From assembly GCF_900129985.1 (NCBI RefSeq), contig NZ_FQXN01000005.1:62001-126000 (forward strand): DNA of 64,000 nt, read 5' to 3'. The DNA comes from Thermosipho atlanticus DSM 15807 (lineage in GTDB: Bacteria; Thermotogota; Thermotogae; Thermotogales; Fervidobacteriaceae). The translations under genes were made by a program, and so were the position numbers. Below are positions 8,476 through 16,948 of the stretch, in pieces (position 1 is the first letter of the stretch; each line of letters begins with the position of its first letter). The notes below the pieces were generated by a model that had not been told where the DNA came from, ran no database searches, and saw nothing but the letters and a program-made list of their open reading frames with translations.

Positions 8476-9300
8476 CTAACTTTTTAATATACTTTCCACA
8501 ACTTTGACCACTCTATAATTTTCTTTTACGTCGTGCACTCTAATTATATCTACACCATTCATAACACCAACAGCAGTTATTGCCAATGTTCCTTCCAAAC
8601 GTTCTTCAACTGGAAGATCCAAAATCATTCCTATCATTGATTTTCTACTTGCTCCTAATAAAATAGGATATCCCAACTCTTTAAATTTCTTAATATGTTT
8701 GATTATAAGTAGGTTATCAATTAATCTTTTCCCAAAACCTATGCCTGGATCAATAATTATCTTATTTATTCCATTTTGTTGAGCAAAAATTATTCTTTCT
8801 TTTAAAAACTCGAAAATTTCTGAAATCGGATCTTCATAAAATGGGTTTTTTTGCATGTTTTTTGGGGTACCTTTCATGTGCATCAAAATCACTGGACAAT
8901 CAAATTTTTTAGCTACATCAACCATTTTTTCATCAAACCTAAAGGCACTAATATCATTTATAATATCTGCGCCTACTTTTAAACTTTCGTATGCTACTTT
9001 TGATTTATAAGTATCTACTGAAACAATTATATCAAATTTATTTTTTATAATTTCTATAGCGGGAACAACTCTATTTAATTCTTCCTCAAGTGGCACTTCA
9101 TCTGCTCCAGGTCTAGTGCTTTCGCCTCCTACATCAATAATCTCTGCTCCATCTTTTATCATTTTTGCTACGGTGTCGATCAATTTATCTTTACTTATTC
9201 TACTCCCTGGAAAAAACGAGTCAGGAGTAACGTTAACTATACCCATTATATAGGTGTGATCAAATACCATTTTTTTATTTTCATTTAAATAATATTCCAT
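8476..9300 (-). CDS. folP: Dihydropteroate synthase
   Basis: The enzyme joins 4-aminobenzoate to dihydropterin pyrophosphate in folate synthesis. The 274-residue TIM-barrel protein shows the pterin-binding signatures IMGIVNVTPDSF (residues about 18-29) and IIDVGGESTRPGA, plus DIINDISAF, IIIDPGIGFGKR and LLGASRKSMIG. The ATG at 9300 is preceded by AGGAGGTGAGAAAT. An in-frame GTG nine bases upstream lies inside that site and is rejected. No other folate gene is adjacent, so it is either transcribed alone or with the downstream pseudouridine synthase gene. Confidence 0.96.
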   Translation of the reverse strand: MEYYLNENKKMVFDHTYIMGIVNVTPDSFFPGSRISKDKLIDTVAKMIKDGAEIIDVGGESTRPGADEVPLEEELNRVVPAIEIIKNKFDIIVSVDTYKSKVAYESLKVGADIINDISAFRFDEKMVDVAKKFDCPVILMHMKGTPKNMQKNPFYEDPISEIFEFLKERIIFAQQNGINKIIIDPGIGFGKRLIDNLLIIKHIKKFKELGYPILLGASRKSMIGMILDLPVEERLEGTLAITAVGVMNGVDIIRVHDVKENYRVVKVVESILKS

Positions 9301-9337
9301 ATTTCTCACCTCCTTTTTTTTGATTTTATCACGTTAT

Positions 9338-9387
9338 TTGTTTTTTTTAACCAAAAGAGTATAATTTTTATGTGTCGTATCATACAA
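9338..9387 (+). promoter_or_regulatory. Promoter and near-palindromic operator candidate for the GntP gene
   Basis: A -35-like TTGTTT (9338-9343) and a -10 TATAAT (9360-9365) are 16 bp apart. The near-palindrome TCGTATCATACAA (9375-9387) lies at the expected transcription start and resembles GntR/FCD-type operators (TTGTATnATACAA). Only one outer base breaks the symmetry. The regulator is not in the window. Confidence 0.5.
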
Positions 9388-9401
9388 AAGGAGGGGTATT
9401 G

Positions 9402-10745
9402 ATGGCTGTTTGGTTAATTATTCTACTACTTTTGACAATTCTGTTCATTGTAATTTCCACTGTTAGATGGAAACTTCATCCTTTTCTCGCTTTGATATTC
9501 TCTGCGTTTATTTTTGGACTTTTGTCTGGTATGAATTTTAAAGACATTTTATCTTCAATCACTGCGGGATTTGGTGGCACTCTGGGATCTATTGGAATTG
9601 TCATAGTTGCTGGAACAATTATTGGTGTTTTTCTTGAAAGATCTGGTGGAGCTTTCACTATGGCAGAGTCTATTTTGAAAATTACTGGAAAAAAGAATGT
9701 TCCACTTGCAATGGGAATTATAGGTTACATTGTTTCAATACCTGTCTTTTGTGATTCAGGATTTGTAATTCTATCACCGCTAAACAAAGCTATGAGTAAA
9801 AGAGCAAAAATTACCTTGGCAGTTAGTGCCATTACATTAAGTTTAGGTTTATATGCCACACATACTATGGTTCCACCAACACCTGGTCCAGTAGCTGCTG
9901 CAGGAATTTTAAATGCTGATCTTGGTATAGTTATTATTTGGGGTCTAATTGTTTCTATACCTTCTTTGATCGTTGGTTGGTTATTCGCTTTAAAGTTTGC
10001 TTCAAAAATACAAATTGATCCAGAACCTGATATGACGGAAGAAGAAATTTCAAATACAATGAAAGATGCTCCAAGTTCAAAAAAAGCATTCTTACCACTT
10101 ATAGTACCTATTATTTTAATTGTTTTCAAATCAATTTCTGACTTTCCAACAAGACCTTTCGGAGACGGTGCGTTAAGAACTTTCTTTGGTTTTATAGGTC
10201 ACCCTGTTACTGCTCTAATTATAGGCGTTCTTATAGCATTTTTACTTCCTAAAAAGCTAGAGAAAAACATGTTATCTGTCAATGGTTGGGTTGGAAAAGC
10301 TGTTTTAAATGCAGGTGTAATTATATTAATCACCGGTGCAGGTGGAGCATTTGGAAAAGTATTACAAAATTCAGGAATTGCAAGCGTTCTCGGAGAATCT
10401 CTTGCAAATGCAAAGCTTGGAATATGGCTTCCATTTTTAATCGCAGCAGCAATAAAGAGTGCTCAAGGTTCATCCACTGTAGCAATTATTACGACTGCTT
10501 CCCTTATGGCTCCTTTAATGGATCCTCTTGGGTTCACTGCACCTATCGCTAAAGCACTTGTTGTTGTTGCTATAGGTGCAGGATCAATGGTTGTATCTCA
10601 TGCAAATGATAGCTATTTCTGGGTAGTAACACAATTTTCCAATATGGATGTCAAAACCGGATATAAACTACAAACCTTTGGAACATTGGTCGAGGGTTTA
10701 ACCGCTGCTATAATAGTATGGCTTATAAGTATTCCTTTAATATGA
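9402..10745 (+). CDS. GntP-family gluconate/organic-acid permease
   Basis: The 447-residue carrier has about twelve transmembrane segments. Characteristic stretches are FGGTLGSIGIVIVAGTIIGVFLE, FCDSGFVILSPL, HTMVPPTPGPVAAAGIL and SAQGSSTVAIITTASL, all typical of the GntP family (gluconate, idonate, glycerate and similar sugar acids). The ATG at 9402 has AGGAGGGG about seven bases upstream. A strong terminator follows at 10785, so the gene is likely a single-gene transcript. Substrate within the family is not deducible here, although an FGGY kinase and an alcohol dehydrogenase lie nearby. Confidence 0.92.
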   Translation: MAVWLIILLLLTILFIVISTVRWKLHPFLALIFSAFIFGLLSGMNFKDILSSITAGFGGTLGSIGIVIVAGTIIGVFLERSGGAFTMAESILKITGKKNVPLAMGIIGYIVSIPVFCDSGFVILSPLNKAMSKRAKITLAVSAITLSLGLYATHTMVPPTPGPVAAAGILNADLGIVIIWGLIVSIPSLIVGWLFALKFASKIQIDPEPDMTEEEISNTMKDAPSSKKAFLPLIVPIILIVFKSISDFPTRPFGDGALRTFFGFIGHPVTALIIGVLIAFLLPKKLEKNMLSVNGWVGKAVLNAGVIILITGAGGAFGKVLQNSGIASVLGESLANAKLGIWLPFLIAAAIKSAQGSSTVAIITTASLMAPLMDPLGFTAPIAKALVVVAIGAGSMVVSHANDSYFWVVTQFSNMDVKTGYKLQTFGTLVEGLTAAIIVWLISIPLI

Positions 10746-10784
10746 TTTATATAATATAAAAAGACATTAAAAATGAAAGTCTCC

Positions 10785-10815
10785 ATGCCCTCGTATTTTT
10801 ACGAGGGCATTTTTG
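10785..10815 (+). terminator. Rho-independent terminator after GntP permease
   Basis: An 11-bp perfect stem (ATGCCCTCGTA at 10785-10795 with TACGAGGGCAT at 10800-10810) has a TTTT loop and is followed by TTTT. Confidence 0.92.
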
Positions 10816-10859
10816 TGATAAGATAATATTTAGAAACCAAAACTAAGAGGTGATTATAA

Positions 10860-11636
10860 ATGAATCTTTTTGATTTAAAAAGTGATATTAAAACAATAGA
10901 CATCTCTCAACCCGTGTTTTTAAAAGGTACAAATAAAAAGGGAGTTTTATTAATTCACGGTTTTACCGGTAGTCCACATGACATGTTATATCTAGGTAAA
11001 AGACTAAACGAAGCAGGTTTTTCCGTTTCTATACCCAGGCTTCCCGGACATGGAACTTCCTCAGAAGATTTTTTAAGAAGTACTTGGAAAGATTGGTTAC
11101 GAAGAGTTCTTGATTCTTATTTTGATCTTTCTGGAATCTGTGAAGAAGTATACATTGCTGGTCTTTCAATGGGAGGTGTTTTAACTTTAATTTTGTCTAG
11201 CATAGTCAATTCTCCAAAAATTGTTACAATAGCGGGCGCAATTATGATTAATGATTGGAAAATAATTTTAACACCTTTAATTTCTTTATTCACAAAAAAA
11301 TTAGAGCGAAAAAATGTCGAAAAGAACTATGAAAATAAATCTCTTATCTATCTTGCTGATGAATACTGGTCTTACAACTGGCCTCTTCAAGGCAAGCATC
11401 TTTTAAAATTAATTAATATTGCTAAGAAAAGATTAAAATATGTGAAATCTGACATTCTAATTCTTGCCTCCGAAAAAGATGAAACAGTACCTTTGAAAGC
11501 AGCACATTATATCTATAAAAATGTTTCCTCAGGTACTAGAGAAATTAAAATATTTAAAGAATCGGGTCATGTTATGACAAATGACATTGAAAAAGAAAAA
11601 GTAGCAGATGAAATAATTAAATGGTTTAATCGATAG
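10860..11636 (+). CDS. Alpha/beta hydrolase, carboxylesterase/lipase-like
   Basis: The 258-residue cytosolic enzyme carries an oxyanion-hole stretch LLIHGFTGSPHDM (about residues 30-42), the nucleophile elbow GLSMGG (Ser near 101), a likely acidic residue in ASEKDETVPL, and the catalytic His in KESGHVMTND. This order and the GFTGSP motif match the Est30/monoacylglycerol-lipase type carboxylesterases. No signal peptide is present. AGAGGTGATTATAA gives a clear ribosome binding site. It is followed 68 bp later by a second, unrelated-looking alpha/beta hydrolase. Confidence 0.85.
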   Translation: MNLFDLKSDIKTIDISQPVFLKGTNKKGVLLIHGFTGSPHDMLYLGKRLNEAGFSVSIPRLPGHGTSSEDFLRSTWKDWLRRVLDSYFDLSGICEEVYIAGLSMGGVLTLILSSIVNSPKIVTIAGAIMINDWKIILTPLISLFTKKLERKNVEKNYENKSLIYLADEYWSYNWPLQGKHLLKLINIAKKRLKYVKSDILILASEKDETVPLKAAHYIYKNVSSGTREIKIFKESGHVMTNDIEKEKVADEIIKWFNR

Positions 11637-11704
11637 GTTATGCTTATTTCAAATTCTGTTTCATACTAAAACCAATTTTTAGTTTCTTAGCAAGGAGAAT
11701 GTAA

Positions 11705-12613
11705 ATGTTACCTTTTGAATATATCAATAGCAAAATTTCTCCTCAGATAATAAAAAAAGAAAAATTTAATATAATAAAATTCGACGCTCCATATAACCCA
11801 GAAGTAAAGGAGTCAGAAAAGATCATTTTACATGAATATCTTTCAAAAACTCCAAAGGCCAATCTGATCTTCCTCCATGGGATAGGAAATGGACACATAT
11901 TATATTTAAAGTGGTTTGCAGAAAAATTTAAAGATTTTGGCATTAATACATATTTTTTAATCCTTCCATTTCACTTAAATCGAGCTCCTGACAATTGGAA
12001 AGGTGGAGAATTATTCTACTCTGCTTCTCCCAGAAAATGTGAAGTTCGTTTCCACCAGGCAGTAGTTGATGTAAGAAGAACCATTGACTATATCGAATCA
12101 ATATCGAATTTTCCTGTGTATATTATGGGATTTTCTTTTGGAGGAATGATTTCTACTCTTTCAATGGCCGTTGATAAAAGAATAAAAAAAGGAGTTTTAG
12201 CATTTACTGGAGGAAATTGGAGATGGATCAACTGGTATTCACCCTACACAGAAAGTATAAGAATTGAATACAAAACTATAAAAAACGAAATGGGATGTTA
12301 TTCGGAAGAATATTGTGCTAAAATGCGCGGAAATCCAGAAAAAGTTATTTCAAAGTTTAAAGAAATAACTGATATTTTTAAATATCCTGTTGGATGTTAT
12401 CATTATGATCCCATGGCTTTTGCTAAATTTGTCAATCAGAAAGTTCTTATGTTCACTGGACTCTTTGACAAAGTCATAAACAAAAAAAGCTCAGATAGCC
12501 TTTATAAAATGCTTCCAAACGCAAAAAGGATCTTCATACCAGCTGGTCACAAATCTTCCTATCTTTTCAGAAAATATGTTGCCTGGAAAACCAAGAATTT
12601 TCTTTTTTCATAA
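11705..12613 (+). CDS. Alpha/beta hydrolase family protein
   Basis: The 302-residue protein has the hydrolase fold landmarks LIFLHGIGNGHILYLKWFAEKF (oxyanion region, residues about 52-73), the nucleophile elbow MGFSFGGM (Ser near 142), a plausible acid in FTGLFDKVINKKS, and a C-terminal His in IPAGHKSSY. The long insert between HG and the elbow (residues 85-130, FYSASPRKCEVRFHQ) sets it apart from the neighbour at 10860. The substrate is unknown. The ribosome binding site is AAGGAGAATGTAA. It ends 18 bp from the convergent FGGY kinase gene, with no obvious terminator between them. Confidence 0.8.
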   Translation: MLPFEYINSKISPQIIKKEKFNIIKFDAPYNPEVKESEKIILHEYLSKTPKANLIFLHGIGNGHILYLKWFAEKFKDFGINTYFLILPFHLNRAPDNWKGGELFYSASPRKCEVRFHQAVVDVRRTIDYIESISNFPVYIMGFSFGGMISTLSMAVDKRIKKGVLAFTGGNWRWINWYSPYTESIRIEYKTIKNEMGCYSEEYCAKMRGNPEKVISKFKEITDIFKYPVGCYHYDPMAFAKFVNQKVLMFTGLFDKVINKKSSDSLYKMLPNAKRIFIPAGHKSSYLFRKYVAWKTKNFLFS

Positions 12614-12631
12614 ATGTAAACAAAAATACAC

Positions 12632-14188
12632 TTAATCATCCGGATATTTTGTGATTTTTTTAATTTCTATATTTATCCTTTTTAATGATTTATAGATTTT
12701 TTTATACACTTTATTATAAAGTTCCTCGTATATTTCCACTTCATCTTTTTGTGGTTCATAAGTTTTTGAATAAGTCACCATATTTTTCACAGCTTCAAAT
12801 ATTGAGTTATAGTAACCTATTCCCGTAAAGACACAAATAGCTGCTCCTAAACCTGCAGTTTCATGAGTTTGAGTTTTAAGAACAGGTAAATTAAACATAT
12901 TTGCAGTAATTTGACATATTTTTTCGCTCTGTGAACCTCCTCCGGACACCATCAACTTTTTTACTTTTACTTTCCCTCTCTTTTCTATTCGTTCCAAACC
13001 ATCTCGTAATGCATAATTTATACCTTCAACAATCGCTCTATATACATGTGCTCTTGTATGAACATCTCCAAAACCAATTATTGCACCTTTTGCGTTTGGC
13101 ATATCAATGCCAGGTGTCCACATAGGATGCAAAACAAGACCTTGAGAACCCGGGGGAACACTGTTTAACAATGGTTCAAGTAGAACTTCCGGTGAAACAC
13201 CAAGTTTCCTCGCTTTTTCCATTTCGGTAATACCAAACTCTTTCAAAAACCAACTTATCAACCAATATCCTCTAAAAATTTCTATTTCAGGGTTATAATA
13301 TCCTGGTACAACAGCAGGATATGGCGGAATAAAAGGAATTACTTCAAAATATCTTTTTGAAGTCGTTTGAACAGTTGCGGTTGTACCAAAACTCAAACTT
13401 GCAGAATCAGTATTAAAGCATCCTACACCTATTGTTTCACAACCTTTGTCAGAACCTGAAGTAATTATTGGTATGCCTTTTGGAATTCCTGTCTCTTCGG
13501 CCACTTTTTCAGAAATAATACCAACTTTTTCACAAGAGCCCACTAATTTTGGTAATTTTTCTACTTCAACACCAAAAATTCTCCATCTCCAATGTCGCTT
13601 ACTTTTTGTCCAATTTTGGTTCTTATAATCAAATGGTATATGGCCGATCTGTGAAGCCTTTGAATCAATAAATTGCCCCGTAAGTTTATATAAAAAATAA
13701 CCAGAAAGTAACAAAAATTTGTGTGTTTTTTTCCAAATATCTTTCTCGTTTTCTTTGATCCAGTTTGGTCTACTCCGTCTATATGCTCTAATTGCCGTGT
13801 TTTTTTTATTAATCACAACAAAACCTATATTCTCAAAAAAATTTAAAGGATTTTTCTTAAGAGCCTTTCTTTGATCAACCCAAAGAATAGCAGGTCTAAC
13901 CGGCTTGCCATTTTCATCTACTAAAACAACTGTATCACGTTGAGTTGTTACAGTAACACCAATAATTTTGCTAAATCTTTTTTTATTTCTATCTTCCAAT
14001 TTCCTAATAGCTTTTATCATTGATTTCCAATAAAGCTCTGGATCTTGTTCGGCCCACCCAGGATATTTTGAAAAATACGGAGGATTAAATTTTACTCTTT
14101 CCATATCCACTAAATTTCCTTTTTCATCAAATAAAATTGCTCTTAGACTTTGTGTTCCACAATCTATGCTCAAAGCAAGTTCTTTCAA
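12632..14188 (-). CDS. FGGY-family carbohydrate kinase
   Basis: The protein phosphorylates a sugar or polyol. The ATPase-fold phosphate-1 loop is LSIDCGTQSLRAILFDEKGN at the N-terminus, the FGGY N-terminal domain shows TQRDTVVLVDENGKP and AILWVDQRK, and the C-terminal domain shows GSDKGCETIGVG, SLSFGTTATVQTT and the signature VSGGGSQSEKICQITANMF. Length (about 518 residues) is in the xylulokinase/gluconokinase range, but the substrate is not resolved. The start is TTG at 14188, five bases after AAGGGGTGG. It is divergent from an iron alcohol dehydrogenase, and the two may share a regulatory region. Confidence 0.87.
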   Translation of the reverse strand: MKELALSIDCGTQSLRAILFDEKGNLVDMERVKFNPPYFSKYPGWAEQDPELYWKSMIKAIRKLEDRNKKRFSKIIGVTVTTQRDTVVLVDENGKPVRPAILWVDQRKALKKNPLNFFENIGFVVINKKNTAIRAYRRSRPNWIKENEKDIWKKTHKFLLLSGYFLYKLTGQFIDSKASQIGHIPFDYKNQNWTKSKRHWRWRIFGVEVEKLPKLVGSCEKVGIISEKVAEETGIPKGIPIITSGSDKGCETIGVGCFNTDSASLSFGTTATVQTTSKRYFEVIPFIPPYPAVVPGYYNPEIEIFRGYWLISWFLKEFGITEMEKARKLGVSPEVLLEPLLNSVPPGSQGLVLHPMWTPGIDMPNAKGAIIGFGDVHTRAHVYRAIVEGINYALRDGLERIEKRGKVKVKKLMVSGGGSQSEKICQITANMFNLPVLKTQTHETAGLGAAICVFTGIGYYNSIFEAVKNMVTYSKTYEPQKDEVEIYEELYNKVYKKIYKSLKRINIEIKKITKYPDD

Positions 14189-14344
14189 GTTTTCCACCCC
14201 TTTTTTATTTAAAACTACCACGTTTCATAATTTTCATAGTGAAATGCATAAAAACTTACAAAGAAAGTGTTCATAGATATTAAAAACATTACCTGTTTCA
14301 AGTTTATCATATTTTCTCAATAACAATAAAATGATTATTTTGTG

Positions 14345-14378
14345 AATTAATTAACGAAATCTTCATTGTTAATTAATT
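14345..14378. promoter_or_regulatory. Spaced inverted repeat in the kinase/ADH divergent region
   Basis: AATTAATTAAC (14345-14355) and GTTAATTAATT (14368-14378) form an exact 11-bp inverted repeat with a 12-nt spacer. It sits midway in the 258-bp divergent region and could be an operator for either gene. It is entirely A+T apart from the end bases. Confidence 0.35.
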
Positions 14379-14406
14379 TAAACACAACACAAACGGTAAA
14401 AATAAC

Positions 14407-14435
14407 TGTTATAATATTTGTGAAAATATTCACAG
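14407..14435 (+). promoter_or_regulatory. Extended -10 promoter overlapped by a Rex operator
   Basis: The extended -10 element TGTTATAAT lies at 14407-14415. The element TTGTGAA-AATA-TTCACAG at 14418-14435 matches the Rex consensus TTGTGAA-N4-TTCACAA at all but the last base. It would cover the transcription start. Rex is the NADH/NAD+-sensing repressor of fermentative dehydrogenases, and the gene downstream is an alcohol dehydrogenase. Confidence 0.75.
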
Positions 14436-14446
14436 GAGGTGAAACT

Positions 14447-15664
14447 ATGTGGGAAAATAAAGTTGATATTTTTAATGTATTTGAATTAAGATGTAAAACC
14501 ACCTGTTATTTTGGTGTAGGAGCTATCAATAAAATTGCTGATATCCTAGACTCTTTAAAAGAACAAGGTATCAACAACGTAATTTTTGTCACAGATAAAG
14601 TTGCATACAAAATCACAGGTGCATGGGATGTTATTGAACCAGAACTGAAAAAAAGAAATTTTGAATATGTAATTTACGAAGATGTTTCTCCAAACCCCAC
14701 AACTACACAAATTAATGAAGCTACAAAATTGGCAAAAGAAAAAGGAGCAAAAGCAGTTATCGGAATAGGTGGAGGAAGCCCAATAGATGCAGCAAAAAGT
14801 GTTGCGGTTCTTTTAGAATATACAGATAAAACTGCAGAAGAACTTTATGAAGGAAAATTCATTCCAACAAAAGCAAAACCAATAATTGCCATAAATACTA
14901 CACATGGGACAGGGACAGAAGTTGATAGATTTGCAGTTGCTACTATTCTTGAAAAAGAGTACAAGCCTGCGCTAGCATATGATTGCATTTACCCATTATA
15001 TGCTATTGATGACCCTCAACTTATGAAAACACTTCCAAAAAATCAAACAATATTTACCTCCATCGATGCTGTTAATCACGTAACAGAAGCTGCTACTACA
15101 TTAGTTGCAAGTCCTTATTCCATTCTTTTAGCAAAAGAAGCAATTAGACTAATTTCAAGATATCTTCCACAAGCAGTTGCACACCCAGATGATCTAACTG
15201 CAAGATATTATCTGCTTTATGCATCTACAATCGCTGGAATATCCTTTGATAACGGGCTTTTGCATTTCACACACGCTCTTGAACATCCATTAAGTGCTGT
15301 AAAACCTGATCTTGCTCATGGTCTTGGACTAGCTATGTTATTACCGGCTGTTGTAAAACATATTTATTCTGCACAACCCGAAGTACTTGCAGACATTTAT
15401 TCTCCAATTGTTCCTGGATTAAAAGGTGTACCAGGTGAAGCTGAAAAAATTGCTGCAGGAATAGAAAATTGGTTATTTAATCTTGGTGTTACCGAAAAAT
15501 TAGAAGATATGGGATTTACAGAAAATGATATACCAAAACTTGTTAAACTTGCTCTTGAAACTCCATCCTTAGGACTTCTATTAAGTATGGCTCCTATTAA
15601 AGCTGATGAAAAAACTATCGAATCAATTTACAGAGATTCCTTAAAGCCATACATTTATAGATAA
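14447..15664 (+). CDS. Iron-containing alcohol dehydrogenase
   Basis: The 405-residue enzyme belongs to the Fe-ADH superfamily, which reduces aldehydes or ketones with NAD(P)H. The nucleotide-binding signature is GIGGGSPIDAAKSVA (about residues 107-121), followed by THGTGTEVDRFAV. The metal ligands are in the pattern Asp (TSIDAVNHVTEA), His and His (FTHALEHPLSAVKPDLAHGLGLA). The ATG at 14447 is preceded by CAGGAGGTGAAACT. An N-terminal extension in the same frame would run through the promoter and is rejected. The Rex site upstream suggests a redox-balancing fermentative role. Confidence 0.93.
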   Translation: MWENKVDIFNVFELRCKTTCYFGVGAINKIADILDSLKEQGINNVIFVTDKVAYKITGAWDVIEPELKKRNFEYVIYEDVSPNPTTTQINEATKLAKEKGAKAVIGIGGGSPIDAAKSVAVLLEYTDKTAEELYEGKFIPTKAKPIIAINTTHGTGTEVDRFAVATILEKEYKPALAYDCIYPLYAIDDPQLMKTLPKNQTIFTSIDAVNHVTEAATTLVASPYSILLAKEAIRLISRYLPQAVAHPDDLTARYYLLYASTIAGISFDNGLLHFTHALEHPLSAVKPDLAHGLGLAMLLPAVVKHIYSAQPEVLADIYSPIVPGLKGVPGEAEKIAAGIENWLFNLGVTEKLEDMGFTENDIPKLVKLALETPSLGLLLSMAPIKADEKTIESIYRDSLKPYIYR

Positions 15665-15997
15665 ACTAACACAAAATGTTATAAAGGTTTAATGGTTCTT
15701 TTTAAAACATCTGCTTCTGTCGTTGTTTCTTGTTAGTGGATTGACCAAAAGAAGTAACGTGGCTCCTCGAGGAGCCACGTCTTTTATAGATAACAATTTA
15801 ACTCATTCTATATTTATTATTAACAAAAACTTTTAAAATAACTATTGTTTCTATAAAATAGAAATATTCGTATATATTTATAAATATTGGCAAATACTGT
15901 TAAAATTCTTTAAAAATTCTCAAATTTTATTCTTTTCCAATATCAATTTTTGTGATATCATTGTTAGATACCTTTGTATAAATGTTGGAGGGATCTA
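15665..15997. other. Intergenic region between ADH terminator and PiT gene
   Basis: Beyond the ADH terminator this 333-bp A+T-rich stretch contains an inverted repeat (TTTCTAT 15848-15854 with ATAGAAA 15858-15864) and a tandem pair TTAAAATTCT/TTAAAAATTCT (15900-15920). No coding frame is convincing. The PiT promoter must lie in its last 150 bp, but I could not choose a -35/-10 pair with confidence. Confidence 0.5.
15757..15786 (+). terminator. Rho-independent terminator after ADH gene
   Basis: The 24-bp perfect palindrome from 15757 to 15780 folds as a 10-bp stem (ACGTGGCTCC/GGAGCCACGT) with a TCGA loop, followed by CTTTTAT. The T tract is short. Confidence 0.8.
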
Positions 15998-16936
15998 ATG
16001 TTCTTGTTTCTCTTACCAGCAATCTTTTTTGGTTGGTCCCTAGGAGCTAATGATGCTGCAAATATTTTTGGAACAGCGGTGTCAAATAGAATCATTAAAT
16101 ACAGGGTGGCAACGATAATATCAGCCATCTTTATTGTCATTGGAGCAGTCCTTGGTGGGGCAAAAGGTATAGAAACAATAAGTAGTGTTTCAAGTACGAA
16201 CATTATTATGGCATCCATATCTGTTTTATCTGCTGCTTTAACTATGACAATTATGACATATTTAGGTGTGCCTGTGTCTTCCTCTCAAGCAATTGTTGGT
16301 TCCATCATAGCAACGGGACTCATAGAAGGTGGAGTAAATTGGGGAATAATTTTAAAACTTATTTCTGCTTGGGTTGGTACGCCTATTGGAGGTATGCTTT
16401 TCGGATTCCTGGCGTATAAGATATTTGCTATTCCCTTTAATAAAATCAAATCAATCTATGTAAAAGAAAGGATTATTTTAATTAGTACGATAATAATAGG
16501 AGCGTATGGAGCGTATTCTCTTGGTGCAAATAATGTTGCAAACATAACCGGGGTTTTTGCAAATGAAATAGGAGTTGAAATGGCTGCATTGATTGGTGGC
16601 CTAAGTATAGCGTTTGGAGTTTTAACTTATAGTTATAAAGTTATGATGACAGTAGGCACTCAAATAATAGAATTAGATTATTTTTCTGCAACAATTGCTG
16701 TATTAGGAGAATCTATAACGGTTTGGATATACGCTTTACTTGGAATACCGGTATCTACATCTCAGGCAATTGTTGGAGCAGTTATAGGGGCTGGCTATGC
16801 AAGAGGTTCAAAGTTAATAAATAAAAAAATTGTTTTAAAAATAATTGGTGCCTGGGTTAATACACCTGTCTCTTCTGGAATTATAACTTTTCTGCTATAC
16901 TTATTATTGAAAGGAGTTTTCAAAGTTAACATCTAG
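15998..16936 (+). CDS. PiT-family inorganic phosphate permease
   Basis: This low-affinity, cation-coupled phosphate carrier has about ten transmembrane segments. The duplicated PiT signature is visible as GWSLGANDAANIFGTAV (residues about 12-28) and YSLGANNVANITGVFA (second repeat), with GVPVSSSQAIVGSI and GIPVSTSQAIVGAV as further repeat pairs. The ATG at 15998 follows TGGAGGGATCTA. The next gene encodes a PhoU-like DUF47 protein 12 bp downstream, the usual partner of PiT carriers. This is the second phosphate uptake system in the window after the Pst operon. Confidence 0.93.
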   Translation: MFLFLLPAIFFGWSLGANDAANIFGTAVSNRIIKYRVATIISAIFIVIGAVLGGAKGIETISSVSSTNIIMASISVLSAALTMTIMTYLGVPVSSSQAIVGSIIATGLIEGGVNWGIILKLISAWVGTPIGGMLFGFLAYKIFAIPFNKIKSIYVKERIILISTIIIGAYGAYSLGANNVANITGVFANEIGVEMAALIGGLSIAFGVLTYSYKVMMTVGTQIIELDYFSATIAVLGESITVWIYALLGIPVSTSQAIVGAVIGAGYARGSKLINKKIVLKIIGAWVNTPVSSGIITFLLYLLLKGVFKVNI

Positions 16937-16948
16937 GAGGTGTTCAAA

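Noticed and set aside
9725-10129. A 134-codon open frame antisense to the GntP permease gene.
   Set aside because: It is a shadow of the permease coding strand with no start signal of its own.
14366-14446. A 27-residue N-terminal extension of the alcohol dehydrogenase.
   Set aside because: It would be translated from within the promoter and Rex site; the ATG at 14447 has a strong ribosome binding site.
15900-15920. Tandem TTAAAATTCT/TTAAAAATTCT upstream of the PiT gene considered as a PhoP box.
   Set aside because: The repeat is almost purely A+T, its spacing (10-11 bp) is not distinctive in this composition, and it does not match the pstS repeat.
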